Made by a program: the position numbers and the translations under genes
Part shown: piece after piece, positions 27,389 to 39,800 of the stretch
Position numbering within the stretch: the first letter of the stretch is position 1
Layout of the letters: each line of letters begins with the position of its first letter
DNA from: Zonotrichia leucophrys gambelii
Lineage: Eukaryota > Chordata > Aves > Passeriformes > Passerellidae
Assembly (NCBI RefSeq): GCF_028769735.1
Contig: NC_088173.1
Span: forward strand, 25,360,038 to 25,424,037
Direction of reading: 5' to 3'
DNA length: 64,000 nucleotides
Notes under the pieces: generated by a model
Seen by the model: the letters and a program-made list of their open reading frames with translations, nothing else
What the model was told of the DNA's origin: nothing
Database searches by the model: none

Positions 27389-29226
27389 ACAACACCAATA
27401 ACCAATAAAGTTATAAGATGAAAAAGTGAGGTTTTTGTGCACTGATATTTTCCTCTCCTCCCCCTTCTGAAGCTATTTTGCTTGTTTTATGTACATACCC
27501 CTAAGCATGAGCTTCTGGAAATGTTAGTGATTCTCACTCACCCTGAGCATTCTTATTGTTGAAGTTGAGAAATCAACTGTTTTCAGTTGTCCATGTATAA
27601 AGCAGTGCTGAAATACATTTCCATCGACTCCCCTGATGGAAGAGAGGTATTTTAAATCTTAAAACTGTCATAATTTGAAATCTGTATTTTTCTGATGGAA
27701 AAATTAATAGTATGCTTTTTCAAGACAATCCACAAAGGGAAAGAAGAATGAACTTAAAGGCTCAAAAGACCACAAGGCTAGAAAAATGACTGCAGGTTTT
27801 TTTCTTGTGTTTTTAAAGTCAGATATATACTATATTTTAACAATTCATGTCTTCTTTCATTGACTTTTTAATTAAAATTAATTTCTTAGAATTGTGAAGG
27901 AATAAAAGCTGTGCAAATAAAAGCTGTGGGGACAAGGATTATTTAGAAAGGTTGTATTTTCTTTTCCCTAGCACTTGTGGAATACCTGAGAGCAGAAGAT
28001 GCAATAGCATTCATCTCTGTTTCTACTGTGGATTTAAATCTTCTTAAGAGCTTCCAAAACAAAATATGTTCTAAAAGTGTGGTTGTAAAAGAATGTGACA
28101 GCAAAAGTAGAGGAGATGTTGACAGAAGAAGGGAAGACCTTTGTCAGTGTTATTAAAAAAGAAATGTTTATATTAAATGTTTATATACACATGGAAGTAA
28201 CTTGATTCCATTAATGCTTGAGAGATTTTTTTTCCAGAAGAATGAGTACATTCTGAAAATGTACATGATGGTTTGGGCATTAGTCCTCTTAAGGAGACTT
28301 GTTTATATATTTATATATCAATTAGTAAAGTTATTTTTATATAAGTATTTTAAATATGTTGTTTTCCAGAGGGTTTGTTTACTTGAATTTTGGAGCTTGA
28401 TGGATTACATAGATACCTCACTAGATTTTTTTTTTTTTGCCTATGTTAAGAAAGGAAAAAGGTCTTTCAGGCTTTTTTAATATTTTTCCTGTTTAATAAA
28501 TAGAAGCACTTTGATAAATAGAAGCACATTTAGAGTCTCACAGGATGAAAGAGCTTGTGGAATTTATCCAGAAATTAAGAAATAGTGGAGTAAGGTGACA
28601 GGTTTTTCAATTCAGTTTTACATTCCTCTTTAATTAGCTTTTATTTCTCCTGCCTTTATCATTGGACTTGGGCTATAACCCAAGCAGTTGTATTGACCAC
28701 ATTTACCAAAAGAACACTTTCTTCTGTCGTCTTCACAAAAGTGATCTTGGATTTGATTGGTTTCAGTCAGTTTGGGGTTTTTTTCCCAACATGTGTGTTA
28801 GATCAGTGCTATGTTGAGATCTCTGAAGAAGAAGCTGAAGGTGAGGTGTTTATTTACTTAGTCAGACAATTTTTACAGAACTGATTTAGATGTGAAATAA
28901 TTTGAGGTATGCCTCTTGCTGGGATCAACCTGCCTGCCCATACCTCTGTGGTAGGGGATCCCAACTTCTTTGTCCTGAACCAAGTCCTCAGTGTGAATTA
29001 TTATTTTTGGAGGGGAGAAAAGGCAGACCCAAATAAACAAAAATTTTAAACTAGAAAAACCATTCAAAGAGATTTGATTTCCCTCTCCTCATTCCCACTG
29101 TGTTTACTTGCTGAGCCATACAGTGGACATTTCCATGTTCAGTTATATTCTTCATGGTTAATTTATTGCAAGGAAAACTTCTAAACAGCCACTGTTAAAA
29201 TTGGCATGCAACTAGAAATAAAATAC

Positions 29227-29250
29227 ATGAAAATAAAATTTTATTTTCAT
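29227..29250. repeat. 24-bp perfect AT-rich palindrome
   Basis: The half-site ATGAAAATAAAA is followed immediately by its exact reverse complement TTTTATTTTCAT, with no spacer. It is intronic. Confidence 0.9.
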
Positions 29251-30377
29251 TTTTTAGGAAATAAAAAAGTGAAGTAAATAGTATTGTGACTAGACATTAC
29301 AGTAATCCCCTTACAACACTGGCACATGCACTCTCCTTGCATGACTAAGTCATTTGATCATGACTTCTGGCACTCTGAAGCCTTGGTTTGTTCTCCTTTA
29401 CCTCCTCTTTGTCTTCTGTAACCCCTTCTTTTTTTCCTCTAGCACTCATGAATAGTGCACATCCAAAATGCCCTGTCGAAGAGGTATGTCTGACACAACA
29501 CTCTGCAGCTCTCCAATCAAGTATGCTTTGCTGATTTTGGCTAATGATGCTGTGATGTTGCACAATAACAGATCCTACCATTTCCTTAAATTGCACTTGC
29601 TGTGCAAAAAATTTTTCCTTTGGATAATTTGTTTTTCTGTCTAAAGAAATCCAAATGAAAAAGCAGTGTGGCCATTGAAAAAAAATATTTGAATGTAAAT
29701 ATGGCAAAACCAGAAAAATTAAGAGGTCAGGATTTGCTGATTTTATGTAACTTAAAACATGTGGTTTGGAAAAAAAAAAGTTCCTAACTCTTAATCCACA
29801 AGTGATTTAAACTTTAGCAAATATCTAGCTGGGAACATTTAGTATTTTCTTTTTGCATGAAGGAGAGTGAAATATCTTTTTACGTTCTGTGCCTTAGTGC
29901 CTTTCCCTTCTATAAAACAAACAGAAAGAGACACTAAATAAGATTGAAGAGCACATCTCAGAAATTATTCATTAAAAGTAAAAGCCCGCTGTGTTTAACA
30001 CTTCCTTTTGTTTAATCCATGTATCATTTTAATGAAAGGAAAAGAAGTTTCAACTCTTGGTTCCCCACAATGCAGAATATAGGCAGGTATGGAAATGAAG
30101 AAGACAGGGGAAAGGACCATCTCTCTTGGTGGTAACTGGGACATAGAGGGACTTTAAATGATTATGAAACTCCACTCCCACTATTTTAAAAACATCTCAT
30201 ATTTAATACAAATATTTTTTTAACCTTGGCCAGTCTTAAAATCTGGGATTTAGGATCACATGCTCTATGTTCTGCATTTCATTGATAGTGGATTGGTAAG
30301 GGCTCAGCTATTATCCTCATATTGCTATGACAGTATATTTTAACCTCTTCAAATTTTTGTTTCCTTTCTTTAAATAG

Positions 30378-30420
30378 CTTCTCGGAACTCTAGCCATAGT
30401 GATCAACAGAGGGATAGAAG
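30378..30420 (+). CDS. SH3D19: SH3D19 window exon 3 (N-terminal micro-exon, 43 bp)
   Basis: Acceptor ctttctttaaatag, donor AGAAG|GTATGA. Two bases complete Ser27, then SRNSSHSDQQRDR follows, and AG is completed to Arg by the first base of exon 4. It is a hydrophilic Ser/Arg/Gln-rich disordered segment. Phases agree with both neighbours and lead directly into the conserved RPEITIVAAEPLRP stretch. Confidence 0.85.
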
Positions 30421-31651
30421 GTATGATGTTCTTATTTATATTGCAATTAGATGTTACTGTAAAATTTGTTAAATGGTGTCATAGTGTTACTTTTTATGGC
30501 TTTCTCCTCTAGTTTATTTTTTTCCTTGTCTCTATCCTTAGTGTGTTTAGAGTAGACTTGGAAAAAAAATAGAAATACTTTGATTTTTAAGCACGATAGG
30601 TTAAGAGTTTGAGGAATTCTCTCATCAACTTTTATATGTGTCCTCAAAAGGAGAATGCAGCCAACCATTAAACCTCTGCAGAGTTGTTTTATTTTCCTGA
30701 CATCTATGTACAGGATCACTTCACAACGAAAATAAGCACACTTTCAAGCCTCCTTTCAGGTTCTCAAAGGGTATTGAGAAAGGAGGTCACCAACCTGGAT
30801 TGCTGGTGAACTGAGTCTCCCATTATTTTAGATGTGAAGGAACTGTACCCTTCTTTTTTTAATTTTTTTTTAAATAGTTTTAAAAGCTATGCTTCTGCAG
30901 CTTTTTTTCTGTCAGGAGACCAAAGCTTCTCTAAGCAGATACTTTATCTACTCACAAAAGTCCCTTTTCAAAGTGGAGGTTTTGTGAGATCCTGGATGGA
31001 TCAGTGGTGCAGCAGGGACCATGGCCTGGGAGCACGGGCCACTGCTGCTGCTGATGCTCTGGAAGAGCAGGTACAGTGATAAACCAGGGGTGCCACCTGA
31101 GGGTCCTTCACTCTCATGGAGGTCTCTGCAGTACTGCTTGATGGAAGCAGATAGGCCTGTCCCAAAGGCCTTGTGAGCCTTGCTCTGCCCCACTTCAGCG
31201 CCCTGGAAGGCTTCCCTTGGGGTCTGAGGATACACAAGGTTTTAGGTATCCAGCCAAGAAGCAGTTTTAACTGCCCTGCTGTTTTCAGACTGTAGCTGGC
31301 TAAGGACAAACACACAATTAGTTCTCATTATTCCATGAAGACTAAGACTTCTGCCATCTAATTGAGTTACACTTGCGTTTAAGTACTTTAGGCATTTAAA
31401 TTATTTCACTGAAGCCAGTAAACCTACTTTTTGGCTAAGGCATTTAATTAGGGGTTTTGAATGGAAGCCTAAGTATTTGTTAGAAAGGTCAGGTAAGTTG
31501 CTTTGAAATCATGGAAAAACACATTTAGGTAAATAAAAAAAAAACTGAGCTATTTTTATTTCCCATTCTGGGAAAACCTTGGGCTGTTATACTTTAAAAG
31601 AACTATTTGTAAATGTTTTAGGTAATTTTTCCCCTTTGCCTTCATTTCCAG
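30421..31651 (+). other. Intron between exons 3 and 4
   Basis: 1.2-kb intron. Its middle (about 30985-31250) is richer in GC than its flanks, which gives overlapping open frames on the minus strand. I do not recognise a repeat family or gene in it. Confidence 0.6.
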
Positions 31652-31799
31652 GCGTCCTGAAATTACAATAGTTGCTGCTGAACCCCTCCGGCCATCCTCC
31701 TGGTTTCCAGGTGCAAGTCCGGTCACTCCTCAAGGATTAGGATTCCCTTCTGCTTCATCTCATGCTCAGTGGAGGAGAAATGAGCATCTTCCAGCTGAG
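31652..31799 (+). CDS. SH3D19: SH3D19 window exon 4
   Basis: Acceptor ccttcatttccag, donor GCTGAG|GTGAGT. Residues 42-90 begin RPEITIVAAEPLRP, a stretch I recognise from the long form of vertebrate SH3D19, and end RNEHLPAE. The region is Pro/Ser-rich with no folded domain. The exon ends in phase 0. Conservation of the opening hydrophobic stretch inside otherwise disordered sequence suggests a short binding motif (inference). Confidence 0.93.
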
Positions 31800-32025
31800 G
31801 TGAGTGTGAATTTGCATGAGACATTGATTTACAAAGGTAAAAAGCTCGTTAGGTTAGACAAGAACAATTTTTGCTTGCTCAGACTTTCATCACATTGAAT
31901 AGAAGACTATGACAGTGTTCTTTTCCTATGTATATGTTAATTTAGTATTTTTTAATTCATATGCTAATTTTTTCTTAAAGTATCATATCTGGATGTACCT
32001 TAATATCTATATCTCTATTTTGTAG

Positions 32026-32227
32026 CTTCCACCATCGTACGAGCAGGTGATAAAAGAAATCAATCAAGTGCAAGTCAATACAACAAATAACAATAATGCT
32101 GCTGCTCCTAGACATACCACTACTTCTGCAACACAAACTGACTTTCCAGAGGAACTAATCAGCCATTTGCCAGGAAGTAATGTAAAAACTAGTGTGCCTG
32201 CACACTGGGAATCTGCAGGCTGTCGAG
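32026..32227 (+). CDS. SH3D19: SH3D19 window exon 5, carries PPSY motif
   Basis: Acceptor atctctattttgtag, donor CGAG|GTGAGA. Residues 91-157 begin LPPSYEQVIKEINQVQ, continue through an Asn/Ala/Thr-rich stretch and end SAGCR; the last G starts a Gly codon. The PPSY at residues 92-95 fits the PPxY class that binds WW domains such as those of NEDD4-type ligases (established motif knowledge; binding by this protein is inferred). Only 226 bp of intron separates it from exon 4. Confidence 0.95.
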
Positions 32228-32838
32228 GTGAGACTGTTTTGGATTTCCCTGTGATGAAAACCTTACTCTGTCTTCTGAACATGAACTTTATTGTTGGTCT
32301 GTGCAGCATTTAATATGAATAACAGTTAAATTTCTGTGAATTATTACTACTATAAATTTCTGTAAAAACCCTTTCTTCTAGAAAGCTACTGTTGCATTCA
32401 GAATATCATTGAATCTTGAAAGTTTTGTTCAATTCAACCAAAATGACAGTCAGAACTTTGGGGCCTTAGGAGCTCAGATATCTTATCAAAACAGCAGCAC
32501 TTCATAAATTTATGCTGAAAACTGTGCTAACCAAGTTGGGGAAGCTACTATACTCTTCTTTGGTCTGGATTTTGTTTGAATGCTTCTCAGTGCTGCAAAT
32601 TAACAGGAGCTTTTGGACTAAACTTGTAGATACCAAGCATTTCAGCAGTCTTCAGCTTATTCCTAAAGTTTGTATATTTTTCCATTCGTCTTTTTAGGGA
32701 CAGAACTGTATTTTTACAAGCACTAGTAGAGTTCTCAATGAAAGGCGTCATGTTTACCATCCTGATGGCAGTAAAAAAAATAACACAAATGAAATGTTCT
32801 GGAACAGATAAGTAAAACCTTTTATTTTCTGTTAGCAG
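32228..32838 (+). other. Intron between exons 5 and 6
   Basis: 611-bp intron with no recognised element. It ends in a tandem acceptor, gttag|cag|GG. Confidence 0.8.
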
Positions 32839-33834
32839 GGCAGAGTCCTCTTAAACCTCCTAGGCCTCCTGCAACTCTTCTGTCTAAGTCTCTTGCAGAA
32901 AATGAGAATCCTTTAATAGTCTTTGAAAATCCTGGAGGTCAGAGGTGCCAAGAAAATCCCAGTGCTGTGATATGTCCTGTGCCAAAACCAAGATCAAGAA
33001 GCAATCTCAGACCTGTGGTCAAAAGTACTGAAAGTAAGATAGACAGTGGAGAAGAAGTGAACCAGCCCAATGCAAAACAGCAGCAACCTCCAATTCAGCA
33101 GTCACCTCTTCTGGATGAAGACAGCTTACTAGACAATCACTTGGGGATGGACAGCATGAGTGCAGAAAGGAGCCAAAATAGTATTGTTTCAAGGATCAAA
33201 GTTTTTGAATCCCAAGGCACTAATGATACCTCAGGATTATCAAAAAAGCCAGAAATTGCCCCTCGTTCATTTGTTCCAAGATCTGTTGCCACTAAGAAGC
33301 CAGTGATTGCTCCAAAGCCAGGGGTAGGCAGAGTTTCAGAAGAGTGGGATGCATGGACTGAAAGCAAATCAACACCTTCCAAGGAATTGCAGCCTCAGCC
33401 TGAAATAGTTGGGAGCAGTGTTGTAACCAAACCTGAACTGCCAAAGAAGCCAAAACCCAGCCTTGTTAAAAGTAGCAGTAGTGATTTTCTTGATGCAAGG
33501 AGTGGATCACTTGCAGAAAACAGCGATGGACAAAAGAGATTTCCTGTTCCTGCTCCAAGGCCTCTTGTTCCTAAGAAGTCATGTTACTCAGAAAATCCTG
33601 CCCTTTCTTTGGCCTCACTAAAACCAGTTGCTGCTCCTCCACGGCCTTCTGTATCTGCCCAAGACAAGGTTTTAAAGTCTCTGGGGGAATTATCCCCGGC
33701 AGCCAGCTCCCCAGCACCTGCTTTGCAAAATATACTAGATGTGGAAGGAGATCTGATCAGTTTTGATGATGATGTTTTGCCCCTAAGTCCAGCCTGTGTA
33801 GTTAAAGATAGCATCGGTTCTGAAGCAGCAGCAG
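32839..33834 (+). CDS. SH3D19: SH3D19 window exon 6, large proline-rich exon with short-isoform start
   Basis: The longest exon (996 bp), residues 159-489, enters and leaves in phase 1. It is predicted disordered and dense in SH3-ligand patterns: LKPPRPPATL, VPKPRSRS, KKPEIAPR, ELPKKPKP, VPAPRPLVPKK and PVAAPPRP. The conserved QNSIVSRIKVFE block lies near residue 269. Met261 (ATG at 33147) aligns with the start of the human short isoform, with a second Met at 264. An acidic patch, DLISFDDDVLPLSP, lies near the end. The family knowledge is that this region binds SH3 proteins such as endophilin II (EEN). The donor is GCAG|GTAAGA; read-through ends at a stop near 33894. Confidence 0.97.
33147..33149 (+). 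other. SH3D19: Probable start codon of the short SH3D19 isoform (Met261)
   Basis: The ATG sits in GGGGATGG with G at +4. The downstream peptide MDSMSAERSQNSIVS matches the human short-isoform N-terminus in spacing of both methionines and in QNSIVS. Starting here gives 781 residues, close to the 790 I recall for human. Use in this species is inferred; an upstream alternative promoter or 5' exon would be needed and was not identified. Confidence 0.6.
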
Positions 33835-36800
33835 GTAAGAAGAAAATCTTTTTAAACTGTTACTATGGTTATTCTTTGCAGGTGTATCCTGTGTGAGTTA
33901 CATCTACCTGTCTTGTTGGGGTTTATGTGTGTGTAAGAAATCTTTGGTTTTCTGTTATGCCAAGATCACTATGAAATTACATGGATTTTAAGACTTAGAA
34001 GATTTCAAGGCTGTATGTATCTCAGAACTTGTCTGCTGGATATATTATGTGATTACTAAAATAATGATAAAAGACTTGATCTTATGTGCTAGATGTCACC
34101 TCCAGAATGTGTAACAGTTCTCTCTGGGGAACTTGGGACAGTGTATCTCTCACCATCTGGTGTGACTCATTTATGTGAGTGCCTCAAGGTCTGTAGTGGA
34201 AACCTGGTCACCTGAAGAAGGAGCAGTGTTTGTGGCGTATAGGAGCACTCATGATCAAACATACTGGGGTGGTCTGTCCATCTCACCAATGCCTACTTAT
34301 TTTCTCTGTCCTGTCTTTCTGTCTTGACATGTGACAGCATTCTTGTAACACAGTTTCAGCTTCAGGGTTTTTTTTAATAAATGAAAATAATTAATTCATT
34401 TGGACAGATCAATTACTATAACCACATTCCTTCCATAAACCTTGTTTGATACTATTAGATACTTGGGGTCAAATTTTTTTAGTGCTGTTTTTAGGTAGTT
34501 TAAGACACAGCTGGGTGTTGGGGTGTCATCACATTTTCTTGCAATAGGTTTTGCCCTCTTAATATTCAATATGTCTGGTTTACTTCACCAGCCCCATTCC
34601 AATCTAGGGAGAGTTCTGTTTTAAAGCAGAGGGTGTGTCATACAAAAGGCTCGTTTAAGGGAGTGGCTAGGACTTAAAATTTTTTTTTGTTAGCCTCATC
34701 TATTAGGTTTGCATGGCCAGAGTTTGATATTGGGGGGCTACAGAGTGGCTTTTCTGAGAAGCTGCCAGAAGCTTCCCCCATGTCTGACAGGGTGGGAAGG
34801 ACCCCATGCTGAAGTAGGGGAAGAGTGTTGAAGTCCTCCCCTGAAGAGGAAGGAGTGGCAGGGACAAGGTGTGATGAACTGACCACAGCCCCTGTCTTCA
34901 TCCCCCTGTGCTGGTTCAGGGAGGAGGTGAGAAAATTGCAAGTGGAGCTGAGACTGGAAAGAAGGGAGGGGTGGGAGTAGGTGTTGTTAAGATTTGGATT
35001 TATTTGTCATTACCCTTCTCTGATTTGACTGATAATAAAGTGAAGTAATGTTTCCCCAAGTCAAATCTGTTTTGCCATGGTGGCAGCTAGTGAGTGATCT
35101 CTCCCTGCTCTTATCTTGATCCAAGAGCATCTTGTTACATATTCTCTCCCTGTTCATTGGAGGAGTGGAGTGATAGAGTAGCTTTGGGAGGCACCTGACA
35201 TCCAGCCAGGGTTAACCCACCACACATCATTTATTATCTTAACTTTCACAAAAGAGAGGTGTAGATGCTGCATAGTTGTCACGGCAAATCAATATTAATG
35301 ATTATTAACAAATGCAATTGCTTCACAGTTCGTGAATTATATTGACAGATGAAGTTCCAATTTGTTATTGTTTCTCCTCTGTATTGTCATAAAAGCCCCA
35401 AGGCAGATGTATAAAGTTCCCTTAAAGTTTTAAATTGTTAAGATTGGTATGTACAGACATACAGTTCTCAGGAGAGCTTATGTAAGCAACGAAAATGAGA
35501 CAACAAAAGATCCTGCAGGAGCGGTGATTATTTCAACATGGATAGAAGTCCATTTTTTCTTGGGCTGATAGATTCCAGGAACATGGCAAAAATGTCACCA
35601 AAACTGAAAGGAGGCAGCAGTACGGGGTGACTGGAGAGGTGTTTTGTACTTATGTCAAGGAAATGTATGCCTGATGGTGTCTAGGTGGGAACAGAAGCAT
35701 GATCATTGTGTTTGGAGACTGAAGTCATGGAATAGACCCTGCACATGTGGATGGTTTTAGAGGAAATGCCATTTAGGGTAAAACTTTTGTAGTTTCAGTC
35801 ATTTAATTTGATTAATTGAGGTCGCTAATAGAAGGAAAATGTATCTGTTCTATGTAGTGGGCAAGAAAGGAGAATATTTACATTTTGAAAATGTATAAAA
35901 AGGAAAATCATGTTTTAGCTATGTGCATTAAAAGACAGACTTGCCCACAACCTAGAAAAAATATAAAACATTAATTCTTCCATTAAATCAGAGGTTGAGT
36001 GATAACAAAGGAAAATCACCTGAGAAAAACAGCTTTCACGATGAAGTGATAAGAGTGTTGTTCTTACTCTTTCTGATTGGTGTCCTAGGTGCTATTCTTC
36101 ATTTAATTAAGAAGAAAATTATTTCCGTCCTTGTGGCTAACAAAGGAATTATTCAGAGAATAGTTTCCTCACTACCTAAGTCACCTGCCCGTGATTTTAT
36201 TCATTCAATAAAATGTCATCTGCATTGCAATCCCTTCTTGTCCACTAAAGAGAAAAAGGTATGGCAGCATTACCACTTTATTGCACTGCAAAATTAGGAC
36301 TGATTCCAGATTTTTGCTGGCATTTTTGAGCTCAAGATCATATCCTGTACTCTGGATAACTAATACTCTGCAGTGTCCTGATAGAGCATCCACGAGAACA
36401 ACACTGGCTCTCTGAAAATGAGGCAGCACAGAGCACTAACACTGGCTATTTCTCATGTTCCCATAGGAACAGCTTAGGGATTTGCAAGATGAATCCATGG
36501 TAAAATGTTTTGTGAAGGCCGGAAGAGAAGCTCTAATCTTGCTCCCAGTTCCCCAGACCTTTGCATTTCTTAGATATTTGTCATTGTCATTACTTAGCAA
36601 AATGACAGTGCTCTGCTTGTTGTTATGGCAACCCTAGGAAAGGAAGGCAGCTTTTATGCAGTGGCATTGGAAGGCAAGCGCCAACATCTTGTTTGTCAGA
36701 AAGCAGCATTACATTGCATATTGCAGTGTTACCAGAGCTTCATTTGTCTGGAACAGCACAGCTGTGTTAGGCCAATGTAAACTGAACTGCAGGGATCAAT

Positions 36801-39800
36801 CCCTCTGCTGCTGGCTCCTGCTGTGAAAGGAGGAAGGGGAAGTATTCAGTGATGATGAGGAGGGTGCAGAAAGCAGAAGTTGAAGTGAGCATATGAATGA
36901 GAAGGTGAAACAGGCAAAACAAAGTTCAGAGTCTTCACAGCAGTTTAGTTGACTGATATAAGACATCAGCTTCCTCTAACAGAAGGCTAACACTGCCACA
37001 GCAGGTGAAAGATATTTGAATACTGTGTGTCTGCTAAGATCAACAGTATTGGCAGCAAACCACTCTGGTTTCACCTGTCTAAATGTCAGTGTTTAACTGG
37101 TAGTTCAACTACCAAAACTAGCTGAATGATTCAAGTTTACCTCAAGCAATCCTGTGAGATTTGTCAGTGTTTGACAGCATCTCCAGCAGCACAGCTGTTA
37201 CTTGAGTTTACCCTTATCCAAACATCAATAGTTTTATCCTTGTCCAACCTATGTGAAGAAGGGAATCATTCTGGTGCAAAAAGAGATTCTGGATACTGAG
37301 ATTTCTTTTAAAGCTTTCAGCGTCCACTCAGACTTGGAGTCTGTGGGAGCTTTGGAAGCTTCAAAATTCAGAGGGGAATTGTGACAGAATCTTGCAGCCA
37401 ACTCATGATGCTGGCCCAAGGGAAGTGCTAGGAGGGAGAAGACAGGAATGACAAATCTGTAGAACTGCTTTATCATCACCCAAAACAGTTTTAAGTGCCA
37501 TACTTTGGACTCAGGCTAATGTTGAAAGCCATTTATGTCCTAATGAAATTACTTCTATTTAAGTCAGTCATTTAGAATGTGAAGGCATCTGTTTGGGACT
37601 CTACACCTTTTGTTTCTAATGCTTTGATGATAGTTCTGGTATTTTGGATCATCTGGGTTACTTCTGCATTACTTTCATGGCTGATAACAGGAACTTACGC
37701 AGTTCCTGGTGGTTAAAAGTTTTGGTAATGTATCAGGGGGGCGCAATTCTCACCATTTTTACAAGGCTTGGAAATGAAATTCTAGTGCAAGTTTAGCTGT
37801 GTAAATTTCACGGCTTCAGAAGACTCATGATTTTTACCTGTAACTTGTATTAGTTGCTATGTCAAAGCATGTAGTGGACCTGCTTGCTAAAAGTTATGAG
37901 AGTATGTTTTGGACAAAAATCAGGTTATGGTGCATTTAGAGCATACATTTGAATTAAAACTTGGAGGTGATATTGCTGCAATGTTTTTATTCCTTTTCAC
38001 ATGTGGGGAGCTCTTCTCTGTTCTCCCTTCTCTCTGGAACAGCATATAATTCACTGATTGCTCTGAACCTGACATAGCTGAACTCAATTTAAACCAGATG
38101 CTTTGAAAAGAAGTTCAGAGAGTGCCTTACCTTGCCAGCAGGAGACAGCTCTCATTTTGATATCTTCATTACATTCAGGTCCAACAGTAGTGAGGCTACT
38201 GCATTTATTAATTGTCTTATCTGTCTGTCTAACTACTTTATCATAGCATAAAGGTTCATTTCTGTCTCTCCTGAGAAAAAAATATCCAACTAAAGCAATG
38301 CTGCTATTCATTTATATGTATTGTTGCTTCCTGTGGCATGAATGGTGGCACTTGTGTGACATTATAGACAATTCAGAAAAACTGCTGCTTTAGTAACTCC
38401 AGATTTCTCTGCTGTGGGGATATTGCCCAGCTGCTTGATTTTAATTGCTTCCTCAGGTCGGAAAAGAAAAAAAAAAAAAGGAAATGCTTCTAACTGGTAG
38501 ATTAGTCCAGACATATCATCAAAATAATGCAGCTTCTCTTAGGGTTCAGCAGTGTTTCTGATGACTCTTATTGTGGTTATTTTCAAGAGACCTGTCTCCT
38601 TTTTTACTTACTGACAAATTATCACCCCAGAAAAGAATGAGCTGTCTCATCCATTTTAATCTGCTCTTTGGCATAAAACCCTGTAAAAACAGTTTTACCT
38701 GAGGACATACTGCTGTTGGAGATTGGGGGCTGTGCTGTGTCCTGTTGTTCTGCTGCAAGGTTGACATTCTCCAGGAAAAGTGATAAGAAGCATCCATTAA
38801 CTCTTCAGTCACTGCAGATGCTTGCTTAGTGGACATAAATTGGAGCCTTCAAGGACTTTGAAAGTTGGCACAAGAGAGGGCCTTATATCTAGGCTCAGGA
38901 AACAAGTAAGCTTTTAAAATCATAGCTACATAATAGATGAGTAGCCCTTTAGGTTTTCAAATGCAAATTAATTTGGTTTGAGTTCCAGGTCTGTAGATAC
39001 TGTGAAGTAACACACAAGTAATAATGTTCTTAATAAGATCTGTCTTCTCTGATAATTAAATCTGTTTATTTTACAGTATTTAAAATGCAGATATCCTTTG
39101 TTCACAAAGTTTGTCAAAGAACAGCAAAATGCTTATTTAAAAGAAAATGTTTTTTAAAAAGCCCACTTTTTTTTGCTGAAAGCATATGAGGTTCTTGCAA
39201 GAGAGTAGATAGATATTTTAAACAACATTATAAATTACCTTGTCCTTCACATTTTAAGTTAAAAAAATATATTTTGTACATCTGACTGCTTTCCATTACC
39301 CGCTTTGGAAATTTCCAGCTTGCCTGTTTTGGGGCACTTCAGTCTCTTGGCAATAGAAAATCATTTATTTACCTGGCAAGAATGGACAAGGCTGTGTTTC
39401 ATAATCTTCAGGGCAATTTGGGGGTATATTTTCTTGGTCACCCATTGTATGTCCAAATACCCTCTGGCATCTAATTTTTGAAGTCAGACCAGGTTACACA
39501 ACCAATTTCTAGCAACATGCCCTCACAGCTGACCTGTTCTGGGCAGGAGGTTTGATCAGAGACCTCCTGAAGGCTCTTGCAATCTGAACTATCCTAGTCT
39601 TACATCAATTAGCAAACTGGATCTGTGAGAGAGGAGTAGCCTCCCACCTCTCCCAAAATGGCTCGTGCTGGTATGCACAGTAGTTTTGTGCCAAAGGCAG
39701 TGTAATTTCCATCACCTTTACTAGTACAGATGAACAATGAACCAAATGGTTACACTTTTAGACACACACAGGTGTAAAGTATGGGCATTCCCCCTCTCAC

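Larger units (their letters stand above)
23333..30377 (+). other. 7.0-kb intron between exons 2 and 3
   Basis: AT-rich intron. It contains a 13-base C-run at 27376-27388, a 15-bp repeated word at 27296 and 27322, and a 24-bp perfect palindrome at 29227-29250. Nothing coding was recognised on either strand. Confidence 0.75.

Noticed and set aside
28202..28480. 92-codon Phe/Tyr/Leu-rich open frame
   Set aside because: AT-rich intron translation with no splice context or recognisable family.
33835..33896. Continuation of the exon 6 open frame to a stop codon
   Set aside because: A good donor (GCAG|GTAAGA) ends the exon, and exon 7 continues the recognised protein. Read-through would be a retained-intron form only.
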